Shown in pieces: positions 1 to 7,179 of a stretch of 18,315 bases of DNA (position 1 is its first letter; each line of letters starts with the position of its first letter). Source of the DNA: an uncultured Clostridia bacterium (GTDB taxonomy: Bacteria > Bacillota > Clostridia > Christensenellales > CAG-314); assembly GCA_934177025.1 (NCBI GenBank), contig CAKPPA010000003.1, positions 1 through 18,315 on the forward strand. Direction: 5' to 3'. The position numbers were made by a program, and so were the translations under genes. Below the pieces are notes generated by a model. That model saw only the letters and a list, made by a program, of their open reading frames with translations, searched no databases and was not told where the DNA came from.

Positions 1-1051
1 ACTCAGTGTCGGGGAAGTCGGGTACATCGTTGCAAGCATCAAAACCGTGAACGACACGAAGGTCGGCGACACGGTAACCGATGCGGATCGGCCTGCGGTG
101 CAAGCATTGCCGGGCTATAAATCCGTTCAGCCGATGGTTTACTGCGGAATTTATCCTGCGGACGGTGCCCGATACAACGATTTGAAGGATGCGTTGGAAA
201 AATTAAAACTCAACGACGCCGCATTGGTGTACGAGCCGGATACGTCCATTGCATTGGGCTTCGGTTTTCGATGCGGATTCCTTGGGTTACTGCACATGGA
301 AATTATTCAGGAGCGGTTGGAAAGAGAGTTCGATCTCGATTTGGTAACGACGGCGCCCAGTGTTTCCTACAAAGTGTATTTGACGGACGGCAGTGTGGAG
401 GAAATCGACAATCCTACCAAATTGCCGGCGGTTTCGAACATTCAAAAAATCGAGGAGCCTATCGTAAACGCGGATATTTTTACTCCGCCGGATTACGTCG
501 GTTCGATTATGGATTTGTGTCAGGAAAAACGCGGCGTGTTTAAGGATATGACGTATCTCGATCCGAAACGCGTAAAATTGCGCTACGAGATTCCGCTGAA
601 CGAAATTGTTTACGACTTTTTCGACACGCTTAAATCCCGCACGCGCGGTTACGCAAGTTTGGACTATGAAATTTTAGGGTACGTGCCGTCCCGCTTGGTG
701 AAGTTGGATTTACTGTTGAACGGCGAAATTTGCGACGCATTGAGCCTTATCGTGCATGAGGATAAAGCGTATGCGCGCGGGCGTCAAATTGCGGAAAAAT
801 TAAAAGAAGTAATTCCGCGGCAGATGTTCGAAATTCCGATCCAAGCCGCCATCGGCAACAAAATCATTGCAAGGGAAACCGTCAAGGCTATGCGTAAGGA
901 CGTTTTAGCGAAGTGCTACGGCGGGGACATTACGCGTAAAAAGAAATTGTTGGAAAAACAAAAGGAAGGGAAAAAGAGGATGCGTCAGGTCGGTTCGGTG
1001 CAGGTGCCGAGCGAGGCGTTTATGTCCATTTTGAAAATCGACGGGGATTGA
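1..1051 (+). CDS. lepA: Elongation factor 4 (LepA), 3' part
   Basis: C-terminal part of the ribosome-bound translational GTPase EF4, which back-translocates or remodels stalled ribosomes. The open frame runs in from the left edge (first full codon at base 2), so a GTG at 47 is internal. The visible 350 or so residues begin in domain II (LSVGEVGYIVASIK), pass through the domain III/V region with the GFGFRCGFLGLLHMEI segment, and end in the LepA-specific C-terminal domain (KKKLLEKQKEGKKRMRQVG, then EAFMSILKIDGD). The GTPase G domain lies outside the window. LepA is separated from other translational GTPases by this C-terminal domain, so the family call is firm. The stop is 6 bases before the hemW GTG, so the two are probably cotranscribed, as in Bacillus. 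Confidence 0.97.
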   Translation, partial: LSVGEVGYIVASIKTVNDTKVGDTVTDADRPAVQALPGYKSVQPMVYCGIYPADGARYNDLKDALEKLKLNDAALVYEPDTSIALGFGFRCGFLGLLHMEIIQERLEREFDLDLVTTAPSVSYKVYLTDGSVEEIDNPTKLPAVSNIQKIEEPIVNADIFTPPDYVGSIMDLCQEKRGVFKDMTYLDPKRVKLRYEIPLNEIVYDFFDTLKSRTRGYASLDYEILGYVPSRLVKLDLLLNGEICDALSLIVHEDKAYARGRQIAEKLKEVIPRQMFEIPIQAAIGNKIIARETVKAMRKDVLAKCYGGDITRKKKLLEKQKEGKKRMRQVGSVQVPSEAFMSILKIDGD

Positions 1052-1057
1052 TTCGGA

Positions 1058-2197
1058 GTGATGAAAACGGCAGGCATTTACATTCATATACCGTTCTGCA
1101 AATCGAAATGTATTTATTGCGATTTTGTTTCGTATGCCGGCAAGGAAGCATTGTTTGACGAGTACACTGCGGCACTGTGTACGGAACTGACGTTGCAGGC
1201 AAAAAAGTTTGCTGACGTTGCGATTTCGTCCGTTTATTTCGGCGGAGGTACGCCGAGTGTGTTGGAAGGCGAGCAAATCGGAAAAATTTTGCAAACCGTT
1301 CGGGATAATTACCGTTTGGAAAAAAATTGCGAAATTACGGCGGAGATAAACCCCGGGACAGTCAGCGAACAAAAGGTGAAGGAATTTGTTGCGGCAGGCA
1401 TCAATCGCTGTAGCATCGGTTTGCAAACGGCATCGGATGCGATTTTAAAAATCATCGGGCGTCCGCACAACCGCAAACAATTTGTTGCTACGGTGGCGTT
1501 ACTTCGTAAGTACGGCATCGAAAACATCAGTGCGGATATCATGTTGGGGTTGCCGAAACAGGACGAAAAAAGTGTGGACGAAACCTTAAAACTTCTGTTG
1601 GAGTTGGATTTACCGCACGTCAGCGCATATGCCTTGAAAGTTGAAAATCGAACACCTTTGCAACAAATGGTAAAGCAAGGCAAAATTCTTTTACCAAGCG
1701 AGGATCAGCAGGTAGATTTTTACGATCAGGTGTTTTCTACGCTGGAGGAGCATAAGATATATCGTTACGAGGTTTCCAACTTTGCAAAAGTCGGATTCGA
1801 ATCTCGGCACAATCTCAATTACTGGAATTGGGGTCGATACCTCGGCGTCGGGGTAAATGCAAGTTCGTTTATCAACGACACGCGGCAACGCAACGTAGCG
1901 AATTTGGAAAAATATCTGGCTCGACTTAAGGAAGGAAAGGTGCCGATAAGCGAGCGACACAAACTGACGTTGCAGGAAGCGGAAATGGAGTTTATTATGC
2001 TCGCTTTACGGAAGGAGAGCGGGCTGGATATCGGCAAATTTAACGAGATTTTTCACACCGATTTTATTCGACGATTCGACGAAAAACTAAAAAAATTGGA
2101 GAAAATCGGCGTCATCGTTTACGATAAGGATTACGTAAACGTAAAAAAGGAAAAAATGTACGTTTTAAATTCCGTTTTGGTGGAAATATTACAATAA
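1058..2197 (+). CDS. hemW: Radical SAM haem chaperone HemW (HemN-like)
   Basis: Radical SAM protein of the HemN/HemW family, about 379 residues, a usual HemW length. The motif YIHIPFCKSKCIYCDF near the N-terminus gives the CxxxCxxC cluster ligands (C14, C18, C21 from the GTG). Phe follows CD where true coproporphyrinogen dehydrogenases (HemN) have an extra Cys, which favours HemW, a haem-binding and transfer protein, over HemN. GGGTPS (SAM-binding glycine motif) and the RCSIGLQT and SADIMLGLP segments follow. The start could be GTG 1058, with GGGGA at 1043-1047 as ribosome site, or the adjacent ATG 1061. It follows lepA by 6 bases and is closed by the hairpin at 2200-2254. Older annotations name this gene hemN. 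Confidence 0.94.
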   Translation: MMKTAGIYIHIPFCKSKCIYCDFVSYAGKEALFDEYTAALCTELTLQAKKFADVAISSVYFGGGTPSVLEGEQIGKILQTVRDNYRLEKNCEITAEINPGTVSEQKVKEFVAAGINRCSIGLQTASDAILKIIGRPHNRKQFVATVALLRKYGIENISADIMLGLPKQDEKSVDETLKLLLELDLPHVSAYALKVENRTPLQQMVKQGKILLPSEDQQVDFYDQVFSTLEEHKIYRYEVSNFAKVGFESRHNLNYWNWGRYLGVGVNASSFINDTRQRNVANLEKYLARLKEGKVPISERHKLTLQEAEMEFIMLALRKESGLDIGKFNEIFHTDFIRRFDEKLKKLEKIGVIVYDKDYVNVKKEKMYVLNSVLVEILQ

Positions 2198-2199
2198 AA

Positions 2200-2254
2200 A
2201 ACACCGTAAAAGACGTGGAAAAAAGTTGACAAAAGTTTTTTACGGTGTTATTTT
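2200..2254 (+). terminator. Hairpin terminator after hemW, overlapping the hrcA promoter
   Basis: A perfect 12-base inverted repeat, AACACCGTAAAA (2200-2211) and TTTTACGGTGTT (2238-2249), begins 3 bases after the hemW stop and is followed by a short T-rich stretch (ATTTT). The 26-base loop is long for an intrinsic terminator and contains TTGACA of the next promoter. It probably ends lepA-hemW transcription, but efficiency is uncertain because of the loop and weak T-run. Confidence 0.65.
2226..2254 (+). promoter_or_regulatory. Sigma-A-type promoter of the heat-shock operon
   Basis: TTGACA (2226-2231) is a perfect -35 box. With a 17-base spacer, TATTTT at 2249-2254 is the best -10 box; TTTATA at 2252-2257 is an alternative. 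Transcription would start near 2261, immediately before the CIRCE operator, the usual layout for HrcA-repressed operons. Confidence 0.75.
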
Positions 2255-2265
2255 ATAGGCAGACG

Positions 2266-2292
2266 TTAGCACTCTTTGTGAAAGATTGCTAA
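2266..2292 (+). promoter_or_regulatory. CIRCE operator (HrcA binding site)
   Basis: TTAGCACTC (2266-2274), nine bases, then GATTGCTAA (2284-2292). This matches the known CIRCE consensus TTAGCACTC-N9-GAGTGCTAA at 17 of 18 positions; the one change is G to T at the third base of the right half. The flanking G2265 and C2293 extend the dyad by one pair. It lies between the predicted transcription start and hrcA, so HrcA bound here would block the whole operon. Confidence 0.96.
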
Positions 2293-2312
2293 CAGTCGAA
2301 AAATAAGTTTGC

Positions 2313-2322
2313 AAGTAGGTGA
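2313..2322 (+). promoter_or_regulatory. Shine-Dalgarno site that sets a TTG start for hrcA
   Basis: AAGTAGGTGA matches the full anti-16S complement AAGGAGGTGA at 9 of 10 bases. It overlaps the GTG at 2319, so that GTG cannot use it, but it is well placed for the TTG at 2328 (five bases after the site). Confidence 0.7.
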
Positions 2323-2327
2323 AAAAA

Positions 2328-3368
2328 TTGATTCTGTCCGATCGGAAAAAAAAGATTCTGCAGGCTTTAGTCAGCGATTATATCGAAAGTGCCGAACCGA
2401 TCAGCAGCAAGGAAATTCAGGAAAAGCATTTGAAAGAATTTTCTTCCGCAACGATTCGGAACGAACTGTCCGCTTTGGAAAGTATGGGGTACTTGGTACA
2501 ACCACACGTTTCGAGCGGCCGCATTCCGTCACAGAAAGCATTTCGCCTGTACGTGGACGAACTGATGGAAAAGCGGACGCTTTCGCGGAAGGAAATCGAT
2601 GCCATCGATCGCTATTTTCAATCGCGGATGAATTCGGTGGAGGACATTGTTTCGAACGTGGCAAAAGTCCTGACGGAAATTACCAACTACACTTCCGTTG
2701 TGGTAAAAACGCCGCTGGATAGCGAAACAATCAAAAGCATTCGACTCATCCGCATCGACGAAAAAAACTTGCTTGTCGTCATCGTAACGGACTTCAACAT
2801 TTACAAGGACAGTTTAATTACCGTGCGCGTCGACGCAACGCCGAAGGAAATCGAAACGGCGGAACAATGGCTGAACAAAATGTTCGACGGCCGCCGGTTA
2901 AACGAATTTCGCGATGCGAAAATCCCGAACGAAATCATCAGCAACGAATTTGCGGAGTTTAACGAACTGTATGGAAAAATTCTTGAAATTTTGAAAAAAG
3001 TTGTAAACGCAAAAGTCAATGTGATTACGGAAGGGACTTCGAAAATACTCGATTATCCGGAATATAACGACATGCAAAAAGCAAAACAGTTTTTGTCCGC
3101 ATTGGAAACAAAATCCACCATGGCAAATCTGTTTCAGGCGGGAGCGGATCAGTTGGAATTAAAAATTCGAATCGGCGACGAGGAGGAAAACATTCCGGAG
3201 GATTGTTCCGTCGTTTCTGCGCAAATCACTTGGAACGATAAGCCGATCGGCTCTGCAGGGGTCATCGGTCCGGTTCGAATGGATTATCCGAAAGTCATTT
3301 CCGTTTTGAACCATATCAGTAAAATGCTGGATCATATCCTTTCCGACGACGGAAAGAAGGAGGAGTAA
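2328..3368 (+). CDS. hrcA: Heat-inducible transcription repressor HrcA
   Basis: Repressor of class I heat-shock genes; it binds CIRCE as a dimer, and in studied Gram-positives its folding is assisted by GroEL. The N-terminal winged helix (about residues 1-75) contains ILQALVSDYIESAEPISSKE and the highly conserved SSATIRNELSALE and SSGRIPSQKAFRLYVD. A GAF-like domain and a conserved C-terminal segment (GVIGPVRMDYPKVISVL) follow. I prefer TTG 2328 (346 residues), because the protein then begins MILSDRKKKILQ, aligning with MLTNRQLLILQ of Bacillus, and because the ribosome site fits. The alternative GTG 2319 adds three residues. A CIRCE site lies 35 bases upstream, so the gene is autoregulated. 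It is first in the hrcA-grpE-dnaK-dnaJ operon. Confidence 0.96.
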   Translation: MILSDRKKKILQALVSDYIESAEPISSKEIQEKHLKEFSSATIRNELSALESMGYLVQPHVSSGRIPSQKAFRLYVDELMEKRTLSRKEIDAIDRYFQSRMNSVEDIVSNVAKVLTEITNYTSVVVKTPLDSETIKSIRLIRIDEKNLLVVIVTDFNIYKDSLITVRVDATPKEIETAEQWLNKMFDGRRLNEFRDAKIPNEIISNEFAEFNELYGKILEILKKVVNAKVNVITEGTSKILDYPEYNDMQKAKQFLSALETKSTMANLFQAGADQLELKIRIGDEEENIPEDCSVVSAQITWNDKPIGSAGVIGPVRMDYPKVISVLNHISKMLDHILSDDGKKEE

Positions 3369-3371
3369 ATT

Positions 3372-3992
3372 TTGAATTCGAACGAAGAAAAAGAAAAAAG
3401 CACGTCGAGCTGCGGCGGAAATTGTGCCGGTTGTCAGGGGGAGTGCGCCAAAAGCATCGACGAACTGACGGCAGACGAACTAAAATATTTGTATCAAAAG
3501 GAAAAAGCGTTGAATGAAGGTTTGATTTCGGAAAACGAGGAACTGATGAAAGAGCAGGAAGAATTCCGAAAAAAACTTCAAAAAAGCGAAAGTTATTTAA
3601 ACCAACTGGCAGCGATGAAAAACGATTTCGAAAACTACAAACGCCGGACAAAACAAGCCGCGGCGGAAGCAAGCGACGAAGGAACGCGCAAAGTAGTGGA
3701 GTTGTTGTTGCCGCTGTTGGATTCGTTTTTACGTGCGGAAACTTCGGAAAAGGACGAGCAAACGAAAAATGCGTTGCAGTTGTTAAGTCGACAATTGGAA
3801 AAAACGTTGTCGGATGCCGGAGTGGAGGAAATTTCGGTCAAAGGCGAAATTTTTGATCCTGAAACGTCAAATGCAGTAATGAAAACCGATGCGGGTACGG
3901 AGAATGCCGGTAAAGTAGTCGAAGTAATCGCAAAAGGATTCAAGTATAAAGAAAAAATTATCAGACACGCCCAAGTAGTTGTTGGGGAGTGA
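3372..3992 (+). CDS. grpE: Nucleotide exchange factor GrpE
   Basis: Cytosolic dimeric cochaperone that releases ADP from DnaK. It starts with TTG 3372 behind a perfect AAGGAGG (3357-3363) with 8-base spacing, overlapping the end of hrcA. The 206 residues comprise a short N-terminal tail, a long charged helix likely to form a coiled coil (about residues 30-85), the family segment NDFENYKRRTKQ, and the C-terminal beta domain ending in GFKYKEKIIRHAQVVVGE. Unusually, the tail holds four cysteines in 12 residues (C14, C18, C21, C25; spacing CxxxCxxCxxxC), which GrpE does not normally have. The gene lies 3 bases after hrcA and 15 before dnaK. Confidence 0.96.
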   Translation: MNSNEEKEKSTSSCGGNCAGCQGECAKSIDELTADELKYLYQKEKALNEGLISENEELMKEQEEFRKKLQKSESYLNQLAAMKNDFENYKRRTKQAAAEASDEGTRKVVELLLPLLDSFLRAETSEKDEQTKNALQLLSRQLEKTLSDAGVEEISVKGEIFDPETSNAVMKTDAGTENAGKVVEVIAKGFKYKEKIIRHAQVVVGE

Positions 3993-4007
3993 ATTAGGAG
4001 GTAAATT

Positions 4008-5819
4008 ATGGGTAAAATTATCGGAATCGATTTGGGAACGACAAACTCTTGCGTTGCCGTTTTGGAAGGTGGCGAACCTACCGTTATTACGAACTCGGAA
4101 GGCGCCAGAACAACGCCGTCCGTCGTAGCGTTTACAAAAGACGGCGAACGACTGGTCGGACAGGTTGCAAAACGTCAGGCCGTTGTCAATGGGGATCGCA
4201 CTGTGATGTCCATTAAGCGTGAAATGGGTACAAACTACTCCGTCGAAATTGACGGAAAAAAATATTCGCCACAGGAAATTTCCGCAATGATTTTGACGAA
4301 ATTAAAAAACGATGCGGAAGCATATCTCGGCGAAAAAGTAACGCAAGCCGTCATTACGGTGCCGGCTTACTTCTCCGATGCGCAACGTCAGGCAACAAAG
4401 GATGCCGGCAAAATTGCAGGGTTGGAAGTTTTGCGTATCATCAACGAACCGACGGCGGCATCGTTGGCATACGGGCTTGACAAGGGCGAAAACAACAATC
4501 AAAAGATCCTGATTTACGACCTTGGCGGCGGCACGTTCGACGTTTCGATTTTGGAGCTTGGCGACGGTGTGTTCGAAGTTTTGGCAACCAACGGCAACAA
4601 CCGTTTGGGCGGTGACGATTTCGACGAAGTAATTGTGGAATATTTGGTGAGCGAATTCAAAAAATCCGAAGGGATTGATTTGTCGCAGGATAAAATGGCA
4701 ATGCAACGTTTGAAAGACGCTGCCGAAAAAGCAAAAATCGAACTTTCCAGCACGACGAAAACGAACATCAATTTGCCGTTTATTACGTCCGACGCTACGG
4801 GTCCGAAGCACTTGGATTTGGATTTAACTCGTGCAAAATTCGATTCGTTGACGGAATTTTTGGTAAAAAAGACGATGGAACCTACAACGCAAGCATTGCG
4901 TGACGCAGGGTTAAGTGTAAACGATATTGCTCGTGTCATTTTGGTCGGTGGTTCTACGCGTATTCCTGCCGTTGTGGAAGCGGTAAAAAAATTGACGGGT
5001 AAGGAACCTTACAAGGGAATCAATCCGGACGAATGCGTTGCAATCGGCGCGGCAATTCAAGGCGGCGTTTTGGGCGGCGAAGTAAAGGACGTGTTGTTGC
5101 TTGACGTTACGCCGTTGTCCTTAGGAATCGAAACTTTGGGCGGCGTATGCACGAAATTGATTCAACGTAACACAACGATTCCTACCAGCAAGTCCCAAAT
5201 TTTCTCGACGGCTGCGGACAATCAGCCAGCGGTAGAAATTAACGTCCTGCAAGGGGAACGCGAAATGGCCTCGGACAACAAGTCGCTCGGTCGATTCACG
5301 TTGACGGGTATTCCGCCTGCACCACGCGGAATTCCGCAAATTGAAGTAAAATTCGACATCGATGCAAACGGTATCGTTCACGTTACGGCAACCGATCTCG
5401 GAACGAAAAAGGAACAATCGGTAACGATTACTTCTTCGACGAATCTGTCGGATAAAGATATCGACGAAGCAATTAAGGATGCGGAAAAATACGCCGAGGA
5501 AGATAAAAAGCGTAAGGAAGAAGTGGAAACGAAAAACAGTTTGGATCAAATGATTTTCACGATCGAACAGTTCTTGCGCGATAATGGCGACAAAGTGGAA
5601 GCGGACGACAAAACGAAATTGGAAGAAGCCGTAAAATCCGCAAAAGAAGTGTTGGAAAAAGGCGATATGGAGGAGATCCGCAAAAAGACGGACGAACTTG
5701 CACAAACGTCCTCGCCGATTTTCCAAAAGCTGTACCAACAAGCGGCACAAGAAGCACAACAAAATCAAAGCCAAAACGGAACCGACGATCCGAATATCGA
5801 TGTAAAGGACGCAAAATAA
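4008..5819 (+). CDS. dnaK: Molecular chaperone DnaK (Hsp70)
   Basis: ATP-driven Hsp70 chaperone, 603 residues. The nucleotide-binding domain carries all three Hsp70 signatures: GIDLGTTNS at the N-terminus, IYDLGGGTFDVSIL, and VILVGGSTRIPAV. The linker DVLLLDVTPLSLGIETLGGV leads to the substrate-binding domain and a helical lid. The C-terminus is polar and Gln-rich and ends DPNIDVKDAK, a variant of the usual acidic tail. The N-terminal domain lacks the extra block seen in Gram-negative DnaK, in keeping with Bacillota. AGGAGGT (3995-4001) gives a strong ribosome site before ATG 4008. It lies between its cochaperone genes and is controlled from the CIRCE promoter. Confidence 0.99.
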   Translation: MGKIIGIDLGTTNSCVAVLEGGEPTVITNSEGARTTPSVVAFTKDGERLVGQVAKRQAVVNGDRTVMSIKREMGTNYSVEIDGKKYSPQEISAMILTKLKNDAEAYLGEKVTQAVITVPAYFSDAQRQATKDAGKIAGLEVLRIINEPTAASLAYGLDKGENNNQKILIYDLGGGTFDVSILELGDGVFEVLATNGNNRLGGDDFDEVIVEYLVSEFKKSEGIDLSQDKMAMQRLKDAAEKAKIELSSTTKTNINLPFITSDATGPKHLDLDLTRAKFDSLTEFLVKKTMEPTTQALRDAGLSVNDIARVILVGGSTRIPAVVEAVKKLTGKEPYKGINPDECVAIGAAIQGGVLGGEVKDVLLLDVTPLSLGIETLGGVCTKLIQRNTTIPTSKSQIFSTAADNQPAVEINVLQGEREMASDNKSLGRFTLTGIPPAPRGIPQIEVKFDIDANGIVHVTATDLGTKKEQSVTITSSTNLSDKDIDEAIKDAEKYAEEDKKRKEEVETKNSLDQMIFTIEQFLRDNGDKVEADDKTKLEEAVKSAKEVLEKGDMEEIRKKTDELAQTSSPIFQKLYQQAAQEAQQNQSQNGTDDPNIDVKDAK

Positions 5820-5834
5820 GTTTAGGGTGTCAAG

Positions 5835-6962
5835 ATGCCGGCAAAAGATTATTACCAAATTTTAGGGGTCAGTAAGGAAGCGACGGACGCCGAAATCAAA
5901 AAGGCGTACCGTCAACTGGCAAAAAAATATCATCCCGATTTGAATCCGAACAATCCGGAAGCTGCGGAAAAATTCAAGGAATGTAACGAAGCGTACGAGG
6001 TACTTGGCGACGCGGATAAGCGCGCCAGGTACGACCGCGGCGAAATGAATTTTGACGGAAACGGCGGTTTTAATCCTTTCGGCGGTTTTCAAAGCGGCGG
6101 ATTCGACGATATTTTTGATATTTTCAACAATTTTATGGGCGGTTCGCGTGGCAGGGAGCAAGGGCCTCAGGCGGGCAGCGATATCACTTACACCGTAAAT
6201 CTCTCCTTCATGGAAGCATGTTTGGGCTGTAAAAAGGAAATTAACATCACACGTTTGGAAAAATGCCCGACTTGCGGCGGTAGCGGCGCAAAAAGTGCAA
6301 ACGGTGTAAAAACCTGCGACAAATGTCGCGGAACCGGCCGTGTGCAGTACGTGCGCGATACGATGTTCGGCCGTTCCGTTAACGTGGCTCCGTGCGATGC
6401 TTGTGGCGGTACGGGCAAAATCGTAACCGATCCGTGTCGCGACTGTGGCGGAAAAGGGGTAGTCAACAAAAAAAAGATTATCTCAATCACAATTCCTGCA
6501 GGCGTTGACAACGGCATGGTGCAAACCTTTGCAGGACAAGGAAACGCATCGCGCTTTCAGGGCGGAGCAAACGGGAATCTCGTCATCGCATATCAGGTAG
6601 CAAGTAGCAAAATTTTAAAGCGCGACGAGTTGGATTTGTACGTTGACGTACCGGTTTCCTTTGTAACGGCGGTCAACGGCGGCGAAATCGAGGTTCCGAC
6701 GTTGGTAGGAAAAACGATTTTCAAAATTCCGGATGGGACGAACAGCGGCGATATTTTCCGCTTGAAAGGAAAGGGAATTAAAACTCCAAAGGGACGCCTC
6801 GGGGATTTGTACGTAACGGTACACGTGGAAGTTCCGCAAAAGGTCGGAAAACAGTTAAAGGAAATGTTAAGGAAAGTGGAGCAGGACTTGACTTTGAAAA
6901 ACTATCCGAAGCAAAAGGAATTTTTGCAGGAGTCCGAAAACCTTTACAATGAAAAAAACTGA
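5835..6962 (+). CDS. dnaJ: Chaperone DnaJ (type I Hsp40)
   Basis: Cochaperone that delivers substrates to DnaK and stimulates its ATPase; 375 residues. The J domain (about 1-70) has the HPD motif at 33-35, followed by a Gly/Phe-rich region (about 75-105). The zinc domain has four CxxCxGxG repeats: CPTCGGSG (144), CDKCRGTG (161), CDACGGTG (187) and CRDCGGKG (201). C-terminal substrate-binding domains follow. Two further cysteines sit at 129 and 132 (EACLGCKKE). The ribosome site is weaker than those of grpE and dnaK (AGGGTG, 5824-5829), which may lower its output relative to DnaK. It is the last gene of the heat-shock operon, with a terminator 31 bases after its stop. Confidence 0.98.
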   Translation: MPAKDYYQILGVSKEATDAEIKKAYRQLAKKYHPDLNPNNPEAAEKFKECNEAYEVLGDADKRARYDRGEMNFDGNGGFNPFGGFQSGGFDDIFDIFNNFMGGSRGREQGPQAGSDITYTVNLSFMEACLGCKKEINITRLEKCPTCGGSGAKSANGVKTCDKCRGTGRVQYVRDTMFGRSVNVAPCDACGGTGKIVTDPCRDCGGKGVVNKKKIISITIPAGVDNGMVQTFAGQGNASRFQGGANGNLVIAYQVASSKILKRDELDLYVDVPVSFVTAVNGGEIEVPTLVGKTIFKIPDGTNSGDIFRLKGKGIKTPKGRLGDLYVTVHVEVPQKVGKQLKEMLRKVEQDLTLKNYPKQKEFLQESENLYNEKN

Positions 6963-6993
6963 AACGGAACGAATCGGTAAGGTAATTACAACG

Positions 6994-7024
6994 AAACGAC
7001 ACGACAAAATCGTGTCGTTTTTTT
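6994..7024 (+). terminator. Intrinsic terminator of the heat-shock operon
   Basis: Perfect 11-base stem AAACGACACGA (6994-7004) and TCGTGTCGTTT (7010-7020) around the loop CAAAA, running straight into a tract of seven T (7018-7024). This is a textbook Rho-independent terminator placed after dnaJ. Confidence 0.93.
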
Positions 7025-7119
7025 ACGGAAAGTAAAAGCGACGCGTAAGGAGTTTTTTCAATGGTTCGTAAGCAGAGGAATGGAAACAAAGGCTTTTTTC
7101 AAAAATTTTTTTGTAATCC

Positions 7120-7156
7120 TTTACAGCGGGTTTTTCTCGTGTTATAGTGAAACTAT
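7120..7156 (+). promoter_or_regulatory. Promoter of the padR-prmA operon with a possible operator
   Basis: TTTACA (7120-7125) and TATAGT (7143-7148) are 17 bases apart, each one base from consensus. T- and A-tracts at 7094-7112 lie just upstream and could act as an UP element. ATAGT-GAA-ACTAT (7144-7156) is a perfect short dyad overlapping the -10 box and likely start point, where a repressor would block initiation. A PadR self-operator is a reasonable inference because the next gene is padR. Confidence 0.75.
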
Positions 7157-7179
7157 CTCAGACATAACAGGGGTGTAAA

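Noticed and set aside
905..1426. Minus-strand open frame over lepA and hemW
   Set aside because: Shadow of two firmly identified genes, with no motif of its own.
5121..5858. Minus-strand open frame, 245 codons, rich in Phe, Leu and Arg
   Set aside because: Antisense to dnaK; the hydrophobic look comes from the reverse complement of Glu/Lys codons. No ribosome site or family match.
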